Assembly (NCBI GenBank): GCA_012965515.1
Contig: DTSE01000334.1
Coordinates: 1-50,839, forward strand
Length of the DNA: 50,839 nt
Reading direction: 5' to 3'
From: Candidatus Melainabacteria bacterium
Lineage (GTDB): Bacteria; Cyanobacteriota; Vampirovibrionia; Obscuribacterales; Obscuribacteraceae
Part shown: piece after piece, positions 42,822 through 50,760 of the stretch
Layout of the letters: each line of letters opens with the position of its first letter
Numbering within the stretch: the stretch's first letter is position 1
Program-made: the position numbers and the translations under genes
The notes under the pieces: generated by a model
Database searches by the model: none
Seen by the model: the letters and a program-made list of their open reading frames with translations, nothing else
What the model was told of the DNA's origin: nothing

Positions 42822-42907
42822 CGTAGGGGCGATGCCATGCATCGCCCGGCCTCCGTGCGATTGCGATCACGTAATCAGCGAAGCGTGGTGGCGCATTGCA
42901 TGCGCCT
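42822..42907. repeat. 86-bp palindrome-bearing repeat, copy 2
   Basis: Same orientation as copy 1, offset by 127 bp, with one substitution (GCGCGATT becomes GTGCGATT). The 41-bp spacer is unrelated. It ends 60 bases before the start of the HEAT-repeat gene. Frames that run through it are not real N-termini. Confidence 0.85.
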
Positions 42908-42966
42908 TCGCTTTGCGACGAGAAAAATTTGAATTCACAATATTTGTTTTGTCAAAGGAGACAAAC

Positions 42967-44532
42967 ATGATTCCACATGAAGAAATTAGACAGAAGCTTG
43001 ATCGCTCATGGACCTTCAGGCTAATAGACACAATAAGAAATAGCCAGTCTGGAGATGACTTAGAGGAGGTGTGCAAAACCATAGCGGGTTTGGATGATCC
43101 TCGATCAATCGAACCCTTAATCGAAATGTTAGAGGACAGAGATCTTCCGTATCACATTCGAGAAGCAGCAGGTGAGGTTTTACAGCATGGCTGCATTGCT
43201 CGCTGTGAGGCTGATCGCCGTGGGTGGTGGAACTCTGGAGACAAGCTTCTGATGAAGCATGCGTTGCTGGAAGCACGAACGTCTGAAGCTGACATTATCA
43301 TTCCAATTGCACAAGATCCACAACATGAATTCCATCGAGATGCAATTGCAGGTATTGAATTTGGGTTTGAGGAACCTGAGTATAAACAACTTCTGATAAA
43401 AGCACTTGAGCACGAAAATGCGGAAATTCGAGGCATTGCGGCACGAAATCTCTGTTGGGATGAACCGGTCCTCGCCGAGGATGGATTGATAAAGTTGTTG
43501 AACGATCCAGATGATGAAGTTGCAAGTGATGCGCTGGACACACTCAGATGGTTCAGCTCCCAGAAGTCATTTTTGAGTATGGTTGCACTTCAGAATTCTG
43601 TTCGGGATTCTATGCGAGAGGATCTACAATCTGCAATAACTGACCAAAAGGAATGGTTCGAGGCTGCATTTGGGAGACTTCCTAGAGAACATCAACCTTT
43701 TCTTTTGACTTGGCTAAAGCCGATTGAAGAACTATTGTCGTTTAGAAAGGAGAATGAGGAGGTTAACGCAACGGATGAACGAGTTGTAACCCCGAAACAC
43801 CCTCCGAGAGAGAAGACCGTACTTTGCACGGCACAGGAAGTTATCTCTCTTTTTGATGATGCGGATGGCTGCTGGAACAACAAACAACGATGGAGAATTG
43901 AGTGTAAGTGGAATGAGTTCACTCAGTTCGACATGGAGAGAATGTCTGTATATTTTAGGGAGCATCAAGATCATCACATACGAGAGTTTGGTTGCTGTGC
44001 TCTTGCTAGCTGGGATCGCAATGACGTACTGGAGATTTTCTTGCATGATGCATGTAGTGGTGTTAAGCGCAATGCTGCATATCAGCTCAAGCGAACGTCT
44101 CCTAGTAAGGCAGTTGCACAAACACTATTCAATGTCTATCAGCACATAAATTCAACAGGCGAGTTGGCAGCCGATTTGTTGGCTGCGTTTGTTGTTCACG
44201 CTCCAAGAGCGGGCTTGGAGGACCTGCTTGTGGATATTGCGTTGAATGAGAGGCGCATAGCAAGGAAGCGCACTGCCGTCCAAGAGTTGATCAAAATGGA
44301 AGCACACTCGTCAGTCGAATCGCTGCTCTCTCTGCTTGAAGAACCGCCGTTATTGAATTGGGGACTGCACAAAACGCTAGTAGAGTATTGTGTTGAACAA
44401 GAATTGGCTGTGCCTTATTTTTCTGAGTTATGCAAGGCAGATGACCTCTACTTGCAAGAGTGGTTAGCCAAAGCAGTTCCATATCTCAAGCCTGTTCTTC
44501 TCAAGGGGGTATCATATGCAGCGAAGAACTGA
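42967..44532 (+). CDS. HEAT-repeat (PBS-lyase type) protein
   Basis: A 521-residue all-helical protein. The true start is the ATG at 42967 with GGAG 7 bases upstream; the frame also opens upstream (42769) through the repeat, but that part is not protein-like. The first 260 residues contain about five HEAT-type units with the PBS-lyase pattern (GLDDPRSIEPLIEMLEDRDL; EAAGEVLQHG; EIRGIAARNLCWDEPVLAED; DDEVASDALDTLRWF). The C-terminal half has more such units (HHIREFGCCALASWDRNDVL). Such arrays serve as scaffolds or in covalent bilin attachment; no enzymatic motif is visible. Codon use is more AT-rich than the neighbours, possibly from transfer. Confidence 0.75.
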   Translation: MIPHEEIRQKLDRSWTFRLIDTIRNSQSGDDLEEVCKTIAGLDDPRSIEPLIEMLEDRDLPYHIREAAGEVLQHGCIARCEADRRGWWNSGDKLLMKHALLEARTSEADIIIPIAQDPQHEFHRDAIAGIEFGFEEPEYKQLLIKALEHENAEIRGIAARNLCWDEPVLAEDGLIKLLNDPDDEVASDALDTLRWFSSQKSFLSMVALQNSVRDSMREDLQSAITDQKEWFEAAFGRLPREHQPFLLTWLKPIEELLSFRKENEEVNATDERVVTPKHPPREKTVLCTAQEVISLFDDADGCWNNKQRWRIECKWNEFTQFDMERMSVYFREHQDHHIREFGCCALASWDRNDVLEIFLHDACSGVKRNAAYQLKRTSPSKAVAQTLFNVYQHINSTGELAADLLAAFVVHAPRAGLEDLLVDIALNERRIARKRTAVQELIKMEAHSSVESLLSLLEEPPLLNWGLHKTLVEYCVEQELAVPYFSELCKADDLYLQEWLAKAVPYLKPVLLKGVSYAAKN

Positions 44533-44549
44533 CCTGTGTAGGGCGCTCA

Positions 44550-44981
44550 ATGGCATCTGAGAGAACCGCTGGCGAAACAGCAAAACAAGTAGCTGATTTC
44601 ATGCTCCAGCATGATCGCGCCAGTAAACATCTCGGCATAAAGATCGAAAGTGTCGACGAAGGTGTTGCCGTCTTGTCTATGACTGTCCGTGACGATATGC
44701 TCAACGGATTGGACATCTTGCATGGCGGCTTCACTTTCTCGCTTGCTGATTCCGCATTTGCTTTCGCATGCAATTCACGAAATAGAAAGACGGTTGCACT
44801 AAACTGCACAATCAATTTTGTTGCCGCAGCGAAGGTCGGTGACATATTGACCGCAACTGCTCGCGAAGTTTCACTCAGTGGTCGCACAGGGGTTTACGAC
44901 GTATCTGTGAAGAACCAGAAGGGCGAACTAGTTGCAGAGTTTCGCGGGACTTCTTATGGCACGAGCTCGAACGTAGTTTGA
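44550..44981 (+). CDS. paaI: PaaI-family hotdog thioesterase
   Basis: A 143-residue hotdog-fold acyl-CoA thioesterase. The signature ILHGGFTFSLADSAFAFAC contains the HGG motif and the catalytic Asp. The flanking AVLSMTVRDDMLNG and the second half, TVALNCTINFVAAAKVGDIL plus EFRGTSYG, are standard for the PaaI group. The ATG at 44550 has AGGG 6 bases upstream; the longer frame (44460) overlaps the HEAT gene and is rejected. PaaI hydrolyses aromatic acyl-CoA intermediates in phenylacetate degradation, but no other paa gene is here, so the symbol reflects family only. It starts 17 bp after the HEAT gene. Confidence 0.9.
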   Translation: MASERTAGETAKQVADFMLQHDRASKHLGIKIESVDEGVAVLSMTVRDDMLNGLDILHGGFTFSLADSAFAFACNSRNRKTVALNCTINFVAAAKVGDILTATAREVSLSGRTGVYDVSVKNQKGELVAEFRGTSYGTSSNVV

Positions 44982-45106
44982 ACTGGACGTTGTTCCTATA
45001 TAAGGTTCCCGGTTTAGCAAGATAAATTCCTGGACTGGCTTAGAGGCTTTTCGAAAGTCTCGAATTGCCCAGCAGGTGGACCCCTATATGAGAATTCGAG
45101 ATGAAA

Positions 45107-45124
45107 CTAGACTGTAGAGTCTAG
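45107..45124. promoter_or_regulatory. Perfect 7+4+7 inverted repeat, candidate TetR operator
   Basis: CTAGACT-GTAG-AGTCTAG is a perfect 18-bp palindrome-type site. A diverged copy of the same length (CTAGACTGGACTGGCTAG) lies at 45216-45233 in the promoter of the small membrane protein. A half-site CTAGACTGG is in the region ahead of the TetR gene (46524-46532, minus strand). Confidence 0.5.
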
Positions 45125-45207
45125 GTTTGTGATCCTCTTGCAGAAACACCCAAAAGCCCGATCTGCTAAGGTGATATGGGTTGATTTGCGTCTTTGAAAA
45201 TTAGGGG

Positions 45208-45236
45208 TTGACAAACTAGACTGGACTGGCTAGTAT
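45208..45236 (+). promoter_or_regulatory. Sigma70-type promoter overlapped by a candidate operator
   Basis: A perfect TTGACA (45208-45213) and TAGTAT (45231-45236, 4 of 6 matches) are separated by 17 bases. The spacer holds the 18-bp CTAGACTGGACTGGCTAG site (45216-45233), placed exactly where a repressor would block RNA polymerase. Transcript start is expected near 45243. Confidence 0.6.
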
Positions 45237-45264
45237 GAATGTATGCACCGGCGAGGTAATACCG

Positions 45265-45594
45265 ATGAACCAGACAGTACTCGACCCAGCCCACCAATCT
45301 GTTTGCCAGCAATCCAGCCCACGTTCATCGGTACCCTCGCACGAGGCACCTCCATCTCCCCAAAGATGTAACTCAGCTACCCAAGCTAAAAAGACGTGTT
45401 CTAGTTCTTATTACACTCTTTCGTTTCTAATTCCTTTTACTGCCGTCACCTCGTTCTACGCAATTGACTGCAACAATTGCATGGGTGTCGCGGTACTGGC
45501 TGGCGCCCTTGCGGGTGGCTGTGGTTACACAATCTACAAATTGGCCAAGCTGGTCAGACATTCACGTTTCTCAGGACATTCGCACAGCAGCTAG
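45265..45594 (+). CDS. Small Cys-rich membrane protein of unknown function
   Basis: A 109-residue protein; the ATG at 45265 is preferred because GAGG lies 8 bases upstream, whereas the upstream ATG (45235) overlaps the -10 box. A polar Ser/Pro/Gln-rich N-terminus (about 50 residues) precedes two hydrophobic helices (YTLSFLIPFTAVTSFYA; MGVAVLAGALAGGCGYTIYK). A short loop with Cys residues (DCNNC) joins them, and the end is basic with His/Ser. It looks like a small membrane protein with cytoplasmic tails. It is preceded by a promoter with operator-like sites that may be targets of the nearby TetR gene. Function unknown. Confidence 0.6.
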   Translation: MNQTVLDPAHQSVCQQSSPRSSVPSHEAPPSPQRCNSATQAKKTCSSSYYTLSFLIPFTAVTSFYAIDCNNCMGVAVLAGALAGGCGYTIYKLAKLVRHSRFSGHSHSS

Positions 45595-45725
45595 ACAGGA
45601 AAGTCTCCATGAGACAGCAGATAGGCCAGCGGGTTCGCAGGGGTGCAACACGCTGGTCTATTTGTCTCAAGGGGTTTGAATGATGCGCTGAATCAGGCGC
45701 GATAAAAAGTGTGATCGATGCGACT

Positions 45726-45762
45726 ACAAGTTCGTGGTAACAACCGCGAACTTGTTTTCTTT
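45726..45762 (+). terminator. Intrinsic terminator after the small membrane protein gene
   Basis: ACAAGTTCG (45726-45734) pairs perfectly with CGAACTTGT (45747-45755) over 9 bp, followed by TTTTCTTTC. The loop is 12 bases. It lies 130 bases beyond the stop codon. Confidence 0.7.
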
Positions 45763-45832
45763 CGTCAGTTAGGTGTGAGGACAGAAGTTCAAGCTGCCGC
45801 TCTCGCGTAAACCATACAACTAGTTTTTCAAA

Positions 45833-46492
45833 CTAGCTCGATTGCTTGCCTTGCTCGCCCGCAAACAAAACCATGTCAACGACAGAATTAATCAGCCTTT
45901 CGCGGGACATGGGCATTGCATGTTTTCCGTGCATTACTTCTTGCAAAATTACGAAATTGATAAGGGCACCATGGATGATGCGTGCAGTTGCTTCGGGATC
46001 CGAGAATCGAACTTGTTGATTTGCCCGCAAGTAGTCAGCCAATTTTTGAATGCCTGGCTTTACCATGTGCGAGACGTAGAGTTCGGACAGTTCGGGAAAT
46101 CTTCCGGATTCGCCGATGATGAGCCGGAGTAGGGAAACATACTCCCAGTCGTCCATTCGAGACAGCGTTATGTGTGCAATTTTTCGAATGAAACTCGGCG
46201 CATCCAGACTTAGAATATCTGCTGTCATCCCCGCGGACACAAAATGATCGAGTAAGCGATCGATTAGCGCGCTGAACAAACTGTGCTTATCTTTGAAATG
46301 GCTATAAACCGTTTGTTTGGCGACGCCGGCTTCTGCGGCGATTGCGTCCATGCTTGCTGAATATCCTTGAGCAAGAAAAACCCGCAACGCGCCTTCGAGA
46401 ATTTTCTCGCGTTTTTCCGAGAGTCGAGTGACATTGTCCCTGCCCTCTTCGGACGTCCGACTACTGGAATTTTGTGCGGGTCTACTGTTCAA
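45833..46492 (-). CDS. TetR/AcrR-family transcriptional regulator
   Basis: A 219-residue repressor-type protein. The N-terminal helix-turn-helix (about 28-75) is typical: KREKILEGALRVFLAQGYSA, MDAIAAEAGVAKQTVYSHFKDK. The C-terminal ligand-binding helices include YVSLLRLIIGESGRFPELSELY, as in the AefR-like branch. The start is a TTG at 46492 with GGGA 7 bases upstream, and a 25-residue polar extension precedes the DNA-binding domain. Its upstream region holds a CTAGACTGG half-site shared with the small membrane gene's promoter, so the two may be co-regulated and the regulator self-repressing. Ligand unknown. Confidence 0.9.
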   Translation of the reverse strand: MNSRPAQNSSSRTSEEGRDNVTRLSEKREKILEGALRVFLAQGYSASMDAIAAEAGVAKQTVYSHFKDKHSLFSALIDRLLDHFVSAGMTADILSLDAPSFIRKIAHITLSRMDDWEYVSLLRLIIGESGRFPELSELYVSHMVKPGIQKLADYLRANQQVRFSDPEATARIIHGALINFVILQEVMHGKHAMPMSRERLINSVVDMVLFAGEQGKQSS

Positions 46493-46523
46493 AAGTTATT
46501 CCCAAACGTTGCCATCATACTTA

Positions 46524-46532
46524 CCAGTCTAG
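46524..46532 (-). promoter_or_regulatory. CTAGACTGG half-site upstream of the TetR gene
   Basis: The same nine bases occur in the candidate operator at 45216-45224. On the minus strand they are followed by TAAGTATGAT, a possible -10 region (TATGAT), so a bound repressor could control the TetR gene itself. Confidence 0.35.
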
Positions 46533-46597
46533 CAATATAAAACCCGGTTGTGAAGAGGATTCTGGCTAAATTCAGATAAAGAATTCAACTGACCCGA

Positions 46598-48748
46598 CTA
46601 CTTTCTTTTCATGCTCAATGAGATACGTTTTCTCTCTTTATCCACTTGCATAACAACAACACTGACCTGCTGATTGACCTTGACGAAGGTGGATGGGTCT
46701 TTAATGAATTTGTCCGCCATTTCGCTTACGTGCACAAGACCGTCTTGGTGAACGCCGACATCGACGAATGCACCGAAGGCAGTGACGTTCGTAACAATGC
46801 CAGGCAGCCGCATTCCTTCTCTGAGGTCGTCAATATTGTGAATTCCTTCTGCGAATTTTACGGGCTCGAGTTGTGAGCGCGGATCTCTTCCAGGCTTTTC
46901 CAACTCTTTCAAAATGTCTTTCAAAGTCGGCAAACCGACTTCTTTGTCGACGTATTTATTGACCTCGATTTTGGCAGAATTCGCTTCGTTGTTGACGAGA
47001 TCAGCTACGCTAAAGCCCGCATCTTTTGCCATGCGCTCTACGAGTTCATATCTCTCGGGGTGAACCGCACTGCTGTCCAGGGGATTTTTTGCTCCGCGTA
47101 TGCGCAGGAAGCCTGCGCATTGCTCGAATGCTTTCGGTCCCAATCGGGGAACCTTCTTTAATTGTGCGCGGCTGGCGAAGGCGCCATTTTCTTCTCTGTA
47201 TTTGACAATGTTGGCAGCGATTTGCGGACCGAGCCCGGAAACGTACGAAAGCAACTGTTTGCTTGCTGTGTTCAGCTCCACCCCTACAGCATTCACGCAA
47301 CTGATGACTGTATCATCGAGACTACGTTGCAGTGCTGTTTGGTCGACGTCGTGCTGATACTGCCCGACACCGATTGATTTGGGATCGATTTTTACAAGTT
47401 CTGCAAGGGGGTCCATCAATCGGCGCCCGATTGATACCGCGCCACGAACGGTGATGTCGTAATTGCCAAATTCTTCACGAGCAATTTCAGAAGCCGAATA
47501 AATCGAGGCACCGCTTTCATTGACCACCACTATCGGTATGCTGGGCAGACCGGCGCGTTTGTAATCAATTCCGCGCAAGAAAGACTCCGTCTCCCTGCTT
47601 GCTGTGCCGTTGCCTAGCGCGATGGCCTCAATGTCGAACTTCTTGATCAGTTCTAAAACCTTTTGCTCTGCTTTGGAGGCTTGCGACTGATTGTTGCCTT
47701 CGAAGAGCGGGTAAATCACGTCATTGTGTAAGAGTGTGCCTTGTCGATCCAAGCAAACCACTTTGCACCCCGTGCGAAAGCCCGGGTCAACGGCCAGCAC
47801 TGCTTTCTGTCCCAGCGGAGGTGCCATGAGCAGTTCTCTCACATTGCGGACGAATACATCGATAGCACCTTCGTCAGCTTTTGCTTTCAGCTCTGCTCTC
47901 AGTTCTGTTTCCATAGCTGGAGCGAGCAAGCGTTTGTATGAATCTTGCGCTGCCAGTCGGCACTGCTCCCAGCTCGGATTGCGTCCCTTCACAAAGCGAC
48001 GTTCCAGCATTTGCTGCGCTTCTTCTTCCGGAGGATTGATTTTGAGTTTGAGAAACCCTTCTGTTTCCCCGCGCAGCATCGCGAGGATTCTGTGCGATGG
48101 AATAGATGTGACGTTTTCGTTCCAATCAAAATAGTCTTTGAACTTCGCGCCTTCAGTTTCTTTCCCTTTGACCATCGAAGATGCAAACGAACTGCGCGCA
48201 AACCAAAACTTTCGCATTTCCTTGCGTGCATGTTCATCTTCTGAAATCCATTCGGCAATGATGTCTCTTGCCCCGGCAAGTGCGTCTTCAGCAGAGGACA
48301 CTCCCTTCTCGGCGTCTACGAATCGAACTGCTTCGGTCACCGGGTCTTTTGAGCTGCCTGCGAAAACTTCTTTGGCAAGAGGCTCTAGCCCCTTTTCTCG
48401 CGCAGCAGAGGCGCGTGTCTTACGTTTTGGTCGATAGGGAAGATAAATATCTTCCAGCTCTGTGAGCGTGAGCGCTCTTTCTATCTTCGCTTTCAGTTCG
48501 TCGGTCAGCAAACTTCTCTCTGTCAGCGAATCAAGAATCGATTGTCTGCGTTTGTCCAACTCTTCAAGCTGCGCCTGGCGATCTCGAATTTGCGCAATCA
48601 CAACCTCGTCCAAGCTGCCGGTGACTTCCTTTCGATACCGGGCGATGAAGGGAATCGTCGCACCTTCAGCGAGAAGTCCAATGGTTGCCCGAACCTTTGA
48701 GTTTTCCAGCTTAAGCTCTGTTGCAATTTTTTCTACGTAATCACTCAT
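46598..48748 (-). CDS. tex: Tex-family S1 RNA-binding protein
   Basis: A 716-residue protein (start at ATG 48748 with AAGG 8 bases upstream; the frame opens at 48781). Tex architecture is complete: N-terminal helical region (ELKLENSKVRATIGLLAEG, IPFIARYRKEVTGSLDE); YqgF-type RNase H-like domain near 330 (AVDPGFRTGCKVVCLDRQ); helix-hairpin-helix pair (YVSGLGPQIAANIVKYREE, KKVPRLGPKAFEQCAGFLRI); and the C-terminal S1 domain (LPGIVTNVTAFGAFVDVGV, ISLSMKRK). Tex homologues bind nucleic acids and influence transcription and toxin expression. The YqgF-type domain is thought to lack nuclease activity. It is a single-gene unit in this window. Confidence 0.95.
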   Translation of the reverse strand: MSDYVEKIATELKLENSKVRATIGLLAEGATIPFIARYRKEVTGSLDEVVIAQIRDRQAQLEELDKRRQSILDSLTERSLLTDELKAKIERALTLTELEDIYLPYRPKRKTRASAAREKGLEPLAKEVFAGSSKDPVTEAVRFVDAEKGVSSAEDALAGARDIIAEWISEDEHARKEMRKFWFARSSFASSMVKGKETEGAKFKDYFDWNENVTSIPSHRILAMLRGETEGFLKLKINPPEEEAQQMLERRFVKGRNPSWEQCRLAAQDSYKRLLAPAMETELRAELKAKADEGAIDVFVRNVRELLMAPPLGQKAVLAVDPGFRTGCKVVCLDRQGTLLHNDVIYPLFEGNNQSQASKAEQKVLELIKKFDIEAIALGNGTASRETESFLRGIDYKRAGLPSIPIVVVNESGASIYSASEIAREEFGNYDITVRGAVSIGRRLMDPLAELVKIDPKSIGVGQYQHDVDQTALQRSLDDTVISCVNAVGVELNTASKQLLSYVSGLGPQIAANIVKYREENGAFASRAQLKKVPRLGPKAFEQCAGFLRIRGAKNPLDSSAVHPERYELVERMAKDAGFSVADLVNNEANSAKIEVNKYVDKEVGLPTLKDILKELEKPGRDPRSQLEPVKFAEGIHNIDDLREGMRLPGIVTNVTAFGAFVDVGVHQDGLVHVSEMADKFIKDPSTFVKVNQQVSVVVMQVDKERKRISLSMKRK

Positions 48749-48807
48749 AACTCTGCCTTCGCCAATCAACAAAACGTACAACGGAATCCACGATCGGAAA
48801 CGGTTAC

Positions 48808-49437
48808 CTAAACTTCCGGTCTAACCATCACAAAACGGTCTTTGACCTCACAGTACTCCATTCCAGCTAGGCGCCCAATCGGATGCAATACATCAAGATC
48901 TACCCGTCCATTTTTGTAAACCGACTCATGCAAATGCGCGCATTGAATGCGGCCAAGTACTAGATTTCCTGCTCCCGGATGCTCGCCGAAAGAAATCACC
49001 TGATGAAGCTTGCACTCGAAGTTGATCAGTGATTCTGCAACCCTCGGCGGCGCAATGCGGGAAGACGGTGCTGTGGTTAGTCCGACCTTTTCGAATTCAT
49101 TGACTCCGGGCGGATAACTGCCGCTGCTTTGGTTCATCTTTTCTGCTAGTTCCTGACTTACTATGTTGACGACGAATTCGCCGGTGTCCTGAATGTTCTT
49201 CAGCGTGTCTTTCGGTTTTCCTTTTGATGTTCCTTCGAAGACGTCGAACTTTAGTGCCGGCGCAAAGCACAGCACCGGTGGATTCGAACTGGCGACGGTG
49301 AAAAACGAAAATGGTGCGAGGTTAGGGACACCTTCTCGATTGATCGTCGAAACCCAGGCGATAGGACGAGGAAGCACGCTTCCGATCAAGATCTTATAGA
49401 AGGCTTCCGGTGACGCTTTGTCAAAGTCAACTATCAT
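48808..49437 (-). CDS. Flavin reductase-like FMN-binding protein
   Basis: A 209-residue protein of the flavin reductase/DIM6-NTAB split-barrel family. FMN-binding landmarks are visible: GSVLPRPIAWVSTINREG, then NLAPFSFFTVASSNPPVLCFA, KDTLKNIQDTGEFVVNIVS, and FECKLHQVISFGEHPGAGN. The split-barrel fold binds FMN, and the reaction in this branch is usually NAD(P)H:flavin reduction supplying a partner oxygenase. No oxygenase is in the window, so the physiological partner is unknown. It starts 32 bp after the YbaK gene, on the same strand, so co-transcription with it and the upstream exported-protein gene is likely. Confidence 0.88.
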   Translation of the reverse strand: MIVDFDKASPEAFYKILIGSVLPRPIAWVSTINREGVPNLAPFSFFTVASSNPPVLCFAPALKFDVFEGTSKGKPKDTLKNIQDTGEFVVNIVSQELAEKMNQSSGSYPPGVNEFEKVGLTTAPSSRIAPPRVAESLINFECKLHQVISFGEHPGAGNLVLGRIQCAHLHESVYKNGRVDLDVLHPIGRLAGMEYCEVKDRFVMVRPEV

Positions 49438-49469
49438 TGGGCTCCAAATTCCTCTCTTGCCATGAAAAA

Positions 49470-49946
49470 CTAACTGTCAGACTTGCAGATATCGCCAATG
49501 GTGGCATTGACTGCTTTGATGTAATCATTCGGCGAGATCAAGATCTGCGTGCCGCGAACGCCTGCGGAAATAGAGACCTTATCGTATAAAGTAATGGTTT
49601 CATCTGCGTACACGGGATAAGGCTTCTTGCATGCAAGTGCGGTGACGCCACCGCGAATATACCCGGTAAGTCCCTCGACTTCTTTCAGAGGCACTACTTT
49701 TATGTCCGAGTTGCCGCTGAGTTTTGCCAGTGACTTCAGATCCAGGCTCATACTTCCAGGCACAACGCCCAGGCAGACACCAGTTTTATCGCCGCGTACA
49801 ACCAGTGTTTTGAACACCTGATCGATTGGAAAATCGATCTTCTTCGCAACGGTTTCTGCTGTTAAATCGTCCGGATCTACTTCGTACTCTCTCAACTCGT
49901 ATTCGATTTTGAGATTGTCCAACAAGCGGACAGCATTCGTTTTCAT
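49470..49946 (-). CDS. ybaK: Cys-tRNA(Pro)/Cys-tRNA(Cys) deacylase, YbaK/EbsC family
   Basis: A 158-residue protein of the YbaK/EbsC family, which removes cysteine wrongly attached to tRNA-Pro in characterised members. Landmarks are LKIEYELREYEVD, the catalytic-Lys strand FKTLVVRGDK, SMSLDLKSLAKLSG, VPLKEVEGLTGYIRGGVTAL and GVRGTQILISPNDYIKAV. The frame opens 15 bases earlier with an ATGA overlap, but the ATG at 49946 has AAGGA 6 bases upstream and is preferred. The stop of the exported-protein gene is 11 bp upstream, consistent with an operon. Confidence 0.92.
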   Translation of the reverse strand: MKTNAVRLLDNLKIEYELREYEVDPDDLTAETVAKKIDFPIDQVFKTLVVRGDKTGVCLGVVPGSMSLDLKSLAKLSGNSDIKVVPLKEVEGLTGYIRGGVTALACKKPYPVYADETITLYDKVSISAGVRGTQILISPNDYIKAVNATIGDICKSDS

Positions 49947-49957
49947 GGGATTCCTTA

Positions 49958-50677
49958 TCATTTGAGCGGTTGCTGGAAGAAACTTTCCAGGTCGGACTTG
50001 CTCATGCCACCACCTAAATCTGCAAAATATAGCGAAGCTTTATCTTCGGTTCGCTTGTAGTCTTTTGGAACTGCAAACGAAACGGTTGACGCCGGAATCT
50101 CCCGAATCGTCGCCGTTACCAACACAAACTCCATGGAGTTGAGAACGCGCTGTTTGACAGCGATCGGAAAGCCACACTTCGGTGGCAAGAGGAAATGCTT
50201 GCACCAAAATTCCACGACTTTTTGATCGCATGGTGCCTTTTGCAAACACACAAAGTCGGCGACTTTTACCTTTTGCTTTTGCAGCATCTGGTATCCGATG
50301 TAGTGATTGCACGGCAGTCCCGAGACAGTCGGTTTATCGACCAGTTCTACAGATGTGATGTCGATGACCGGCACTCCTCGCCTATTCCACTTAAGCCAGC
50401 CTTCCGCAGTGTCTCGATAGTAAACGTGATTTTCGGAGTTCAACATATTCACTTCATTAGGTTTGTTTTTGTCCCAAATCGTGAATCCGAATTTCGCTCT
50501 GATATTCAGCCCATCGCCAACTTTCATTGAGTATGGTCCGAAAGTAGCGCTTCTACCTTGAATTGCGATTGCAGTTGGCTTTGCTTGAACCTTGGAAGGC
50601 GGCACGGCAAAAACTTCGGCTGCGGAAAAAAGACCCACAGCCACAGCTACTATGAGAGCTGGTTTTGTGCTGAACAC
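49958..50677 (-). CDS. Exported protein of unknown function
   Basis: A 239-residue protein with a clear signal peptide (KPALIVAVAVGLFSAAEVFA, cut near residue 24). The mature part is beta-rich (FGPYSMKVGDGLNIRAKFGF, GVPVIDITSVELVDK). It contains four or five Cys residues in the region around LPCNHYIGYQMLQ and VCLQKAPCDQKVVEFWCKHF, probably disulfide-linked. The pattern of a beta scaffold with a Cys-rich middle is seen in periplasmic proteins of unknown role. The start is GTG at 50677 with AGG 5 bases upstream. It is followed by ybaK, then the flavin reductase, on the same strand. Confidence 0.65.
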   Translation of the reverse strand: MFSTKPALIVAVAVGLFSAAEVFAVPPSKVQAKPTAIAIQGRSATFGPYSMKVGDGLNIRAKFGFTIWDKNKPNEVNMLNSENHVYYRDTAEGWLKWNRRGVPVIDITSVELVDKPTVSGLPCNHYIGYQMLQKQKVKVADFVCLQKAPCDQKVVEFWCKHFLLPPKCGFPIAVKQRVLNSMEFVLVTATIREIPASTVSFAVPKDYKRTEDKASLYFADLGGGMSKSDLESFFQQPLK

Positions 50678-50760
50678 CGCGCCTGTTCTCTTGGAAACGC
50701 ACTCGGTTGCCGAGCTATAAGTATAAATGCTCAGAGGCCAAGGTGGAAGAATCTTATTCC

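Noticed and set aside
42695..42907. CRISPR array
   Set aside because: Only two copies of 86 bp, too long and with palindromes at both ends; no cas genes nearby.
42769..42966. Upstream extension of the HEAT gene through the repeat
   Set aside because: It reads through repeat copy 2 and lacks a ribosome binding site; the ATG at 42967 has GGAG.
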